NCBI GenBank assembly: GCA_949128015.1
Contig: CASBRC010000344.1
Location: 1-5,855, forward strand
Direction: 5' to 3'
DNA from: Synechococcales cyanobacterium PMM_0003
Lineage (GTDB): Bacteria; Cyanobacteriota; Cyanobacteriia; Pseudanabaenales; Pseudanabaenaceae
Length of the DNA: 5,855 nt
Position 1 is the stretch's first letter. Each line of letters opens with the position of its first letter. This document shows positions 1-5,624 of the stretch, in pieces. The position numbers and the translations under genes were made by a program. The notes beneath the pieces were generated by a model, which was not told where the DNA came from, did not search any database, and saw only the letters and a program-made list of their open reading frames with translations.

Positions 1-17
1 AGGGGATGTCTAATCAT
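1..17 (-). CDS. Possible 5' end of a divergent second copy of the 366-residue unknown gene (partial, runs off the window)
   Basis: On the minus strand an ATG at 17-15 opens a frame reading M-I-R-H-P before the window ends. The gene starting at 494 on the plus strand begins M-I-R-H-T-F. The two starts lie in inverted copies of one 62-base segment, which also carries the same GGAG Shine-Dalgarno-like motif just upstream. I infer that a paralogue or truncated copy of the 494 gene may lead leftwards out of the window. Only five codons are visible. Two of the last few bases differ and both changes alter the residue (Thr to Pro, and probably Phe to Leu), so the copy could equally be a decayed fragment or a repeat arm with no gene behind it. 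Confidence 0.35.
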
Positions 18-62
18 TGGGACTCCGAAAATAAAAAGAAAATAAAAAAATTAATTAATCAC
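1..62 (-). repeat. Left arm of a 62/63-base inverted repeat
   Basis: The reverse complement of this segment matches 448-510 with four mismatches and one extra T in the right arm. The shared part covers an ATTAATTAAT tract, a T-rich leader, CGGAGTC and an ATGATTAGACAT start region. The match reaches the window edge, so the true length of this arm is unknown. Confidence 0.9.
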
Positions 63-104
63 TCACCTTACGCATTCGCGAAGATAGCCCCCTCATCCCC
101 TTCT

Positions 105-155
105 CCCGCAGGAAAAGGGGAGGAAGAGTTTTTTCTTGTTCTCCTCTCCTGCGGG
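105..155. repeat. Hairpin with CCCGCAGGA / TCCTGCGGG arms
   Basis: A perfect 9-base inverted repeat pairs 105-113 with 147-155 around a loop of about 33 bases. The loop contains further purine-rich (117-128) and pyrimidine-rich (131-149) stretches that could partly pair. The surrounding wording (CCCTCATCCCCTTCTCCC and similar) resembles short repeats common between cyanobacterial genes; that resemblance is from memory. No protein-coding signal is evident. Confidence 0.5.
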
Positions 156-156
156 T

Positions 157-341
157 GCTACCGTGTACACACAAGTCACCAAGAACTAAAGTTCTTGGCT
201 CAAAGCTAAAGTCAGTTTAAACTGACTGAATAAAATATTGTTTTTGAGATTCTTTTAACCCGTTTCAACGGGTTTTAGCTTTTAGTCCGCAATTTATTGC
301 AGGGCATTTATGTTGGTTGCGACTTGTGTATACACCGTAGC
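157..341. repeat. Nested palindrome cluster closed by a 21-base inverted repeat
   Basis: The segment 157-177 pairs with 321-341 over 21 bases with two mismatches (core GTGTACACACAAGTC against GACTTGTGTATACAC). Inside it sit four smaller hairpins: 179-186/191-198 (CCAAGAAC/GTTCTTGG), the perfect 18-base palindrome 210-227 centred on GTTTAAAC, 257-264/267-274 (AACCCGTT/AACGGGTT), and 289-293/296-300 (GCAAT/ATTGC). Drawn as RNA this would be a multi-branched structure with a closing stem. It could be a dispersed cyanobacterial intergenic repeat or a structured RNA, and the sequence alone does not decide. Together with 63-156 and 342-447 it fills the gap between the repeat arms, and I see no gene in that gap. 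Confidence 0.6.
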
Positions 342-441
342 TTTACGGAAGAGTGGATAGGGGAGAGGGATTTAGAAACTTCCAATTAACATCACTTAAT
401 AAGATTTTTAACCAAACCCTAACTATCTTCAACGTAGCAAA

Positions 442-447
442 TATAAT
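442..447 (+). promoter_or_regulatory. Candidate -10 box TATAAT for the unknown gene
   Basis: A perfect TATAAT lies 46 bases before the ATG at 494 and immediately before the inverted-repeat arm at 448. No good TTGACA-like -35 is seen at 16-18 bases upstream. If it is used, transcription would begin near 454 and the mRNA leader would be almost exactly the duplicated segment. The equivalent box is missing beside the left copy. Confidence 0.4.
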
Positions 448-510
448 GTGATTAATTAATTTTTTTTATTTTCTTTTTACTTTCGGAGTCCAAATGATTA
501 GACATACCTT
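448..510 (+). repeat. Right arm of the 62/63-base inverted repeat, covering leader and first codons of the unknown gene
   Basis: This is the inverted partner of 1-62. It spans a T-rich tract (461-479), the GGAG motif (485-488), the ATG at 494 and five codons beyond. The repeat therefore crosses a translation start, which is unusual for a simple intergenic repeat and fits duplication of a gene end. Confidence 0.9.
485..488 (+). promoter_or_regulatory. Ribosome binding site (GGAG) for the 494 gene
   Basis: GGAG is separated from the ATG at 494 by five bases, a workable spacing. The motif is conserved in the inverted copy at the left edge (minus strand), which supports 494 as the real start. 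Confidence 0.6.
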
Positions 511-1594
511 TATAGATAATCTAGAGGAAGATATTCATAATTCTACTAGTTCTTCTATCCCGACTCTAGCAAATATTTGGGCAAAAAAGTATATTCAAAA
601 CCTGCAACCAGAATCCCCTAAGCAGGATATCAAATCCGATAATTTGGAGGAAATCTTATCATCAGAGAGACGTGCGGCGACTGCGGCAAATTTATTGCAA
701 TCTTTGCGGTTCTCCAGCGCTCAGGCTTGGGCTAAAACTGAAAGCCTATTGATGGGGCAGTTGCAATCCCATGGCATTTCTGCCGACTTGATCGATCCTT
801 GGCAAATTGCCACAGATTCGCGTTTTTTATTGGAACAGGCTCTACAGGTATATACCGAGAATGCGGAGACTCGTCTTGTAGAGCTAGATTGGCATAGCAA
901 TGGGCAAGATGTGAGGCTTACAAGTCACACGCAACTGCCGACAATTGGGCATCTTTCGGTTGCGATCGCACAAAGTGTTGGTAAGATTCGCAAAAAATAT
1001 ACATCGGTCGATCCGCGTGCGATCGGCTTTGTGAGTATGCAGTTTCATTACAGCGCCCAGTTACTTTTAGATTCACTACCACCTCTAGAAAAAATGATGG
1101 TGAATTCTTACTTCAAAGTCATTGACGATCATCTCTACATGCCACTGCAAAGATGCTATGAAGCGGCGGGGGATTTGGAATATGACGACATCGCTTTAGA
1201 GTCTGTACGTCATCTACTGACATTAACCAGTGAAATTGCAAGGCAAGTTTCTCAAAAAACACTGATTATGTATTCTGATTATCAGTGTCATAGCGGCGTA
1301 TTGAGTTCGCCTCAGATTCGTATTTCTAGCCTCCGAGATATTGAGATGTTCCAAGTTTATCTTTGTCTATGTGCGCTAGAAAAAAATATTTTTTCAATTC
1401 AGCAAGAGCTTTTCCCACTCTGTATAATGCTTTATCCACCTTTAAAAGTTAGTTGGGAACTGGTGCGGACTTTGTTGAGATTGCTTTCTCAAGAAATGCA
1501 TAGTTATCTGGACGAACAACATGTCCAAGAGTTTTCCCCATATCTTACGGCTTTGGATGAAATGTTTAGTGATGATGTGCTGCCCGAAGCCTGA
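494..1594 (+). CDS. Conserved-looking cyanobacterial protein of unknown function, 366 residues
   Basis: I do not recognise a named family. The product looks soluble: no signal peptide and no clear membrane segment. Residues 1-55 are polar and probably flexible (Ser-rich near 17-21). From about residue 56 the protein is rich in predicted helix. The segments that look most constrained are DPRAIGFVSMQFHYSAQLLL (173-192), YFKVIDDHLYMPLQRCYEAA (206-225), a helical stretch at 278-300 with CLC (291-293), and QQELFPLCIMLYPPLKVSWE (303-322). They resemble cyanobacterial hypothetical proteins I have seen, but I cannot name a homologue. There is no nucleotide-binding, kinase or DNA-binding motif that I can defend. 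The start is supported by GGAG five bases upstream. The gene ends with four consecutive in-frame stops (TGA TAA TAA TAA, 1592-1603). It carries only one HIP1 site (962), against six in each of the other two genes. murF follows on the same strand after about 124 bases. Confidence 0.85.
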   Translation: MIRHTFIDNLEEDIHNSTSSSIPTLANIWAKKYIQNLQPESPKQDIKSDNLEEILSSERRAATAANLLQSLRFSSAQAWAKTESLLMGQLQSHGISADLIDPWQIATDSRFLLEQALQVYTENAETRLVELDWHSNGQDVRLTSHTQLPTIGHLSVAIAQSVGKIRKKYTSVDPRAIGFVSMQFHYSAQLLLDSLPPLEKMMVNSYFKVIDDHLYMPLQRCYEAAGDLEYDDIALESVRHLLTLTSEIARQVSQKTLIMYSDYQCHSGVLSSPQIRISSLRDIEMFQVYLCLCALEKNIFSIQQELFPLCIMLYPPLKVSWELVRTLLRLLSQEMHSYLDEQHVQEFSPYLTALDEMFSDDVLPEA

Positions 1595-1633
1595 TAATAA
1601 TAAAGCTGAGAATGCTAAGTCTATAAATTTAGT

Positions 1634-1680
1634 AGAGAAACTATACAAAACGTGGTTTCTCTGCAAAATTTAGGTTTGCA
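1634..1680 (+). terminator. Weak stem-loops between the unknown gene and murF
   Basis: AGAGAAAC (1634-1641) pairs with GTTTCTCT (1655-1662) around a 13-base loop, and TGCAAA (1662-1667) can pair with TTTGCA at 1675-1680 or again at 1685-1690. No T-run follows the first stem, so this is a poor intrinsic terminator. It might instead be a leader structure before murF. An AT-rich TATAAA at 1622-1627 could be a -10 but has no convincing -35. Confidence 0.25.
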
Positions 1681-1718
1681 ATCTTTTGCACGAACAGCTA
1701 AGAACAGAAAAATCAAGC

Positions 1719-3104
1719 ATGACCTGTATTTGTACGATTAGCCAAGCGATCGCGATTACATCGGCAACGGTTGCCAATATTGACGAAAACGCGCAAAAAA
1801 ACATCAAGATAAGGGGCGTTATTTCCGATAGTCGCAAACTCAAAGCTGGTGAGTTATTTGTGGCGTTAACTGGCGAAAACTTTGATGGTCATGGTTTTGT
1901 GGCAAAGGCGATCGCGCAAGGTGCGGTAGCGGCGCTCGTCAGCCGTGAATGGGCTAACTCCGATGCGGCAGTGGGGCTTCCTGTCCTTGCTGTTGATGAT
2001 ATCATCACCGCTTATCAAGATCTCGCCCGATGGTGGCGATCGCAATTTTCGAGACCAGTCATATCGATTACTGGCTCAGTGGGTAAAACCACTACTAAAG
2101 AAATTGTGGCAAGTATGTTGGCTTGCTATGTTGCACCCGATCATCGAGTCCATAAAAGTCAAGCTAATCACAATAATGACATTGGTGTTGCCCAAACTCT
2201 ATTAGCGATCGCACCCGAACAGGATGATTTTGTGGTGGTAGAAATGGGAATGCGTGGTTTAGGCGAAATCGAGCGACTCGCCAAAACTGCCCTGCCCACA
2301 GTCAGCGTCATTACGAATGTTGGTACGGCGCATATTGGCAGATTGGGTTCGCGAGAAGCGATCGCCCAAGCTAAATGTGAACTACTTGCCGAGACTCCTG
2401 CCAATGGTACGGTGATTCTGAATGCGAGTAATCCACTTTTATTGGAAGCAGCCAGTAAGGTTTGGCATGGCAAAACAATCACCTATGGACTAGGTATTGG
2501 TGATGTCAATGGCGAACTGATCGATCAGCAGTTATATGTGGAAGGATTGAAATGGGATTTGCCCTTACCAGGGATTCACAATGCTTTAAATTTTTTGGCA
2601 GGCTTAGCTGTTCTCAAAGCTCTAAATCTTGATTGGCATCGCACGACTCAAGGGCTTGGGAAGCTCGATCTTCCCTTTGGCAGAGCGCAGTTATATGAGT
2701 TACCTCAAGATGTAATTATTCTCGATGAGACTTATAACGCTTCTCCTGAAGGAATGCTCGCGGCTCTGCGTCAACTTGCTGACATGCCCGCTCAGCGTCA
2801 TTGGGCAGTACTAGGCACGATGAAGGAATTGGGAGAGATGTCTACTCAATTACATCGTCAAGTTGGTGAGGAAATCAGTAAATTGGGAATTGAAGGCGCG
2901 ATTGTTTTGACCGATGGTGAGGCAGATGCGATCCTATCAGGTGCAAATGGATCGCTAAAATTTGCGATCGCATGTCATTCCTATGACGATATCACGCAGA
3001 CACTTTTGCAAAAAGTCAAAAGTGGCGATCGGATTCTTTTTAAGGCTTCGCGCTCGGTGGGCATGGATCAAGTGGTCAGAGCATTTCGACAAACTTGGCA
3101 GTAG
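1719..3104 (+). CDS. murF: UDP-N-acetylmuramoyl-tripeptide--D-alanyl-D-alanine ligase (MurF)
   Basis: MurF joins D-Ala-D-Ala to UDP-MurNAc-tripeptide using ATP, the last cytoplasmic step of the peptidoglycan precursor. Numbered from the ATG at 1719 (461 residues, normal for the family), all three Mur ligase domains are visible. The N-terminal substrate domain has SDSR (36-39) and GELFVALTGENFDGH. The central ATPase domain has the P-loop GSVGKTT (119-125), NNDIG (152-156), EMGMRG (175-180), TNVGTAHIGRLG (199-210) and a Lys at 219 in AQAKCEL, in the place of the carbamylated lysine. GIHNALNFLAG (285-295) leads to the C-terminal domain, with DETYNASPEG (336-345) and KASRSVGM (442-449). DETYNASPEG is the MurF-type signature that separates it from MurC, D and E. 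An in-frame TTG at 1686 would add 11 residues and has only a distant AGG; I prefer the ATG, though it lacks a strong ribosome site. The gene looks intact, with six HIP1 sites. Confidence 0.95.
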   Translation: MTCICTISQAIAITSATVANIDENAQKNIKIRGVISDSRKLKAGELFVALTGENFDGHGFVAKAIAQGAVAALVSREWANSDAAVGLPVLAVDDIITAYQDLARWWRSQFSRPVISITGSVGKTTTKEIVASMLACYVAPDHRVHKSQANHNNDIGVAQTLLAIAPEQDDFVVVEMGMRGLGEIERLAKTALPTVSVITNVGTAHIGRLGSREAIAQAKCELLAETPANGTVILNASNPLLLEAASKVWHGKTITYGLGIGDVNGELIDQQLYVEGLKWDLPLPGIHNALNFLAGLAVLKALNLDWHRTTQGLGKLDLPFGRAQLYELPQDVIILDETYNASPEGMLAALRQLADMPAQRHWAVLGTMKELGEMSTQLHRQVGEEISKLGIEGAIVLTDGEADAILSGANGSLKFAIACHSYDDITQTLLQKVKSGDRILFKASRSVGMDQVVRAFRQTWQ

Positions 3105-3159
3105 CCAAAAGAAATAATTAATGGTGGCGCGGAGCGCCACCATTAATTATTTCTTTTGG
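3105..3159. terminator. Perfect 26-bp inverted repeat, probable two-way terminator between murF and the kinase gene
   Basis: Arms 3105-3130 and 3134-3159 are exactly complementary around a GGA loop. The GC core GGTGGCGC/GCGCCACC is followed in each direction by an AT-rich, T-rich tail (ATTAATTATTTCTTTT on the plus strand), so an intrinsic-terminator shape exists for both converging genes. The left arm begins on the base after the murF TAG stop. The right arm includes the last codons and TAA stop of the kinase gene (minus strand, 3147-3149). Confidence 0.8.
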
Positions 3160-5477
3160 AGATGCTTTTGGATGATTGCAGTCAGATGAGATAGTTTCAC
3201 AGGCTTAGTTAAATATTCATTTGCGCCAATTTCTAAGCATCTTTCGCGATCGCCAATCATTGCCAAAGCCGTTAGGGCCACGATGGGAATACTATTTATA
3301 TTTATATCGGGGGTCTCGCGAATTTTTGCGATCGCACTAATTCCGTCTAGCACTGGCATTTGAATATCCATCAGAATTAGATCGGGCTTTTGCGCGATCG
3401 CAATATCAATCGCTTGTTGCCCATCAAAAGCAAAAATCAACCGATATCCTCGACTAGTTAAATAATTGGAAAAAGTTTCAATATTAATGGGGTTATCCTC
3501 CACTAACAAGATCAAAGGATTAACGGCTAAAAAATCATTCTCTAAATCCCCTGTGCGATCGTGACTCTCAATAGAGGAATATGGTGATTGTTCAGATTTG
3601 CCTAATTTGATCGATTCGATATATGGCAAAAATATCGAAAAACAACTTCCCTCACCGACTTGACTAGAGACATTCACGTAGCCACCATGTAGCTCCGCAA
3701 TCTGTTTGACTAGGGTAAGCCCTAAGCCTGTCCCTGCATATTGCCGATTTAGACTGCTATCAATCTGGACAAAGGCTTGAAATAGATTTCTGATATCTTC
3801 TGGAGAGATTCCGATACCTGTATCGGTGATTGAGAAGATCAACTCATAGGCAGATTTTATGGTTAGCTCCGTAGATTCTATCTTTTGGATCTTGACTTCT
3901 AAGCAGACTTTTCCACCCTTAGGGGTGAATTTAACGGCATTGCTAAGCAGATTAATCAAGGATTGTCGTATGCGCCGCTCATCGACAGCAACCATCTTGA
4001 TACTGGGGGAGATAGACAATTTAAGTTGAATGTTTTTCTGATTGGCAATTTGCTTCACAAAGTTTAGGCTAGATTTGCAAAGATGCTCGATCGCAACAGG
4101 AGTAATGTCTAGCTCTAATTTGCCAGCCCCAATTTTGGCAACGTCTAAAATGTCATTAATTAATTCTAATAAGTGTCGTCCACTAGTTTCGATCAGAGAC
4201 AGAGAGCGCATCTGTCGTTCGTTTAGATCGCCAAATACTCCTGTCATTAAACCTTCAGACATTCCTAAAACAGCATTGAGTGGTGTCCGAAGTTCATGAC
4301 TCATATTGGCGAGGAATTCATCCTTGAGCCTAGTCGCACGGGCTAACTCGTCATTAACGGCACTTAACTGCTGATTGGTAAGTTGAAGCTCTTGAGTACG
4401 CTGCTCTACTCTCGATTCTAATTGTTGATTGAGTTGATAGAGCGCATCAGTAGCATCTTGTCTCTCAATTTCAGCTTGTTTGCGATCGGTAATATCTTCA
4501 ATTACTCCCACAAAAAGTGGTGATTTGTTGATATCGTCTAATATTTTAGAACTAGTCGTCCTTACCCAAATAATTTTTCCATCTCGATGAACGAGGCGCT
4601 TCTCCATTTGATAGCTTTCGGACTCATCTGATAAAATTAATTCGCGTAATTTCAGATTTTCTTCTAAGTCTTCCGTGATTGTATTATCCGTAAATCGCAT
4701 TAATTCCAGTTCACTTTCGGAATAGCCAACCATTTCTTGATAGCAAGGATTGGTGCGAATAAACCGCCCATTGATATCGGTAATTGCCATGCCTACAGGC
4801 GATTGCTCGAACATGGCACTTAACAGAGACTCACTTGATTTCAAACGTTGTTCACTTTTACTTAAAGCGATTTCAGTGCGTTTGCGATCGCTTTTTAGCC
4901 GAGACATCTTGGTCTCTAATATCGAGACTAATTTGTAAATCTCATTTGGTTGTAGTGTTTTAAGTAAATTACCCTGACTATCGATGGGACGCAGTAATTG
5001 CCGCAAACTCTCATGGGTAAGTAAACCCACAACTTCACCGCAATCGTTGACAAGAGGTAAATGCCGTATGTTATAGCGATAGAATCGGTTAATCGGCACA
5101 AGTATATCGGTTAATTCCCAATCCAACAGCGCATGGACTGGATATACCATCACCTCTGCGATCGCAGTTTCAATCAAATTTTGCGCCAAATCTGGCGATG
5201 AATAGTCATGGTTGGCATTTTGACCACAAAGCTTAACTAAGTCCCGTTCAGTCAAAATACCAATCAGTTTTTTACCTTCAGTTACTAAAATGCAATTGTT
5301 CTGAGCATCAGCTAATTGCAAATTTGTTTCTGAGTCAACATCACATAATAGATTACAAGTTTGACTGCCTGTATTCATCATTGCGATCGCCTCAGCAACT
5401 GTCGCACTGGCGGCGATCGTCAAGGGATCGCGGATGATCGCCTGTTCAAATGGCGCTTCTCGATTTTTCGCATACAT
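3147..5477 (-). CDS. Hybrid sensor histidine kinase: CBS-CBS-PAS-HisKA-HATPase-REC
   Basis: This 776-residue protein has no signal peptide or membrane segment, so it should sense a cytoplasmic signal. Numbered from the ATG at 5477, two CBS domains come first (about 12-86, with GILTERD; and 104-164, with RHLPLVND and VGLLTHESL). CBS pairs often bind adenine nucleotides. A coiled coil leads to a PAS/PAC unit (about 217-332, from EQSPVGMAI to VIEDITDRKQAE), then a second coiled coil (336-384). The kinase core is complete: phospho-acceptor His394 in MSHELRTPLN, N-box NLLSNAVKFT (509-518), G1 DTGIG (552-556), FQAF (566-569) and G2 GTGLGL (582-587). A C-terminal receiver (about 653-773) has the acidic pair ED (660-661), phospho-acceptor Asp704 in LMDIQMPVLDG, Thr736 and Lys758 in TKP. 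No HPt or DNA-binding domain follows, so output must pass to another protein. A GTG at 5489 would add four residues; the choice is open. It converges with murF. Confidence 0.95.
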   Translation of the reverse strand: MYAKNREAPFEQAIIRDPLTIAASATVAEAIAMMNTGSQTCNLLCDVDSETNLQLADAQNNCILVTEGKKLIGILTERDLVKLCGQNANHDYSSPDLAQNLIETAIAEVMVYPVHALLDWELTDILVPINRFYRYNIRHLPLVNDCGEVVGLLTHESLRQLLRPIDSQGNLLKTLQPNEIYKLVSILETKMSRLKSDRKRTEIALSKSEQRLKSSESLLSAMFEQSPVGMAITDINGRFIRTNPCYQEMVGYSESELELMRFTDNTITEDLEENLKLRELILSDESESYQMEKRLVHRDGKIIWVRTTSSKILDDINKSPLFVGVIEDITDRKQAEIERQDATDALYQLNQQLESRVEQRTQELQLTNQQLSAVNDELARATRLKDEFLANMSHELRTPLNAVLGMSEGLMTGVFGDLNERQMRSLSLIETSGRHLLELINDILDVAKIGAGKLELDITPVAIEHLCKSSLNFVKQIANQKNIQLKLSISPSIKMVAVDERRIRQSLINLLSNAVKFTPKGGKVCLEVKIQKIESTELTIKSAYELIFSITDTGIGISPEDIRNLFQAFVQIDSSLNRQYAGTGLGLTLVKQIAELHGGYVNVSSQVGEGSCFSIFLPYIESIKLGKSEQSPYSSIESHDRTGDLENDFLAVNPLILLVEDNPINIETFSNYLTSRGYRLIFAFDGQQAIDIAIAQKPDLILMDIQMPVLDGISAIAKIRETPDININSIPIVALTALAMIGDRERCLEIGANEYLTKPVKLSHLTAIIQKHLQKK

Positions 5478-5494
5478 AGGCTTAGCCACAAAAT

Positions 5495-5500
5495 TTTATA
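5495..5500 (-). promoter_or_regulatory. Candidate -10 box TATAAA for the kinase gene
   Basis: On the minus strand TATAAAATTTTGTGG places a TATAAA only six bases before the alternative GTG start at 5489. If used, transcription would begin close to that GTG and favour the ATG at 5477. No TTGACA-like -35 is visible. A Shine-Dalgarno-like AGGGA at 5508-5504 lies 14 bases before the GTG, which is rather far. Confidence 0.2.
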
Positions 5501-5557
5501 AAATCCCTACTTAAACATCCCTTAGCGAGCAGCAATAAATTAGAGTACCAAGTGATA

Positions 5558-5605
5558 TGGCTTCGACTCCGCTCAGCCATCGATGGCTGAGCGGAGTCGA
5601 AGCCA
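5558..5605. repeat. Perfect 48-bp palindrome (24-bp arms, no loop), REP-like
   Basis: Arms 5558-5581 and 5582-5605 are exact reverse complements centred on CATCGATG. The arm wording (GGCTTCGACTCCGCTCAGCC) resembles a palindromic intergenic repeat seen in many cyanobacterial and Bacteroidota genomes, from memory. It lies upstream of the kinase gene and could act as a terminator for a gene to the right, but it has no T-run. Confidence 0.85.
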
Positions 5606-5624
5606 ATCTTACAAATAGCTGGCA

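Larger units (their letters stand above)
962..5390. repeat. Thirteen dispersed HIP1 octamers (GCGATCGC)
   Basis: Copies start at 962, 1746, 1908, 2036, 2205, 2358, 2964, 3246, 3328, 3394, 4884, 5158 and 5383. All lie inside coding sequence: one in the unknown gene, six in murF, six in the kinase gene, and none in the intergenic DNA. A random octamer would be expected far less than once in this length. HIP1 abundance is a known cyanobacterial hallmark. Confidence 0.9.

Noticed and set aside
6..209. Open frame of 67 residues on the plus strand
   Set aside because: It runs antisense through the inverted repeat arm and then through hairpin DNA. It has a low-complexity Lys/Pro/Ser-rich composition and no ribosome site. 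It looks like translated repeat sequence.
63..447. CRISPR array
   Set aside because: The repeats are palindromic pairs of different sequence and not regularly spaced direct repeats of constant length.
1..510. A single mobile element with 62-base terminal inverted repeats
   Set aside because: The right arm includes the ribosome site, ATG and first codons of a long gene, and the left arm runs to the window edge. A duplicated gene end explains this better, although an element cannot be fully excluded without the left flank.
1442..1666. Minus-strand frame of 74 residues
   Set aside because: It overlaps the 3' end of the unknown gene in antisense and shows no protein-like features of its own.
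1686..1718. TTG start for murF, adding 11 residues
   Set aside because: The extra residues are not family-like, TTG is a rare start, and the only ribosome-site candidate (AGG at 1672-1674) is 11 bases away. The ATG at 1719 gives a normal-length MurF.
2168..2482. Minus-strand frame of 104 residues inside murF
   Set aside because: It is a shadow of murF, which is fully explained by Mur ligase motifs on the plus strand.
5516..5527. CATCCCTTAGC upstream of the kinase gene resembling CGTCCCTTAGC in the fold-back arm (5640-5650)
   Set aside because: Only 11 bases with one mismatch in DNA of skewed composition, and no extension of the match on either side.
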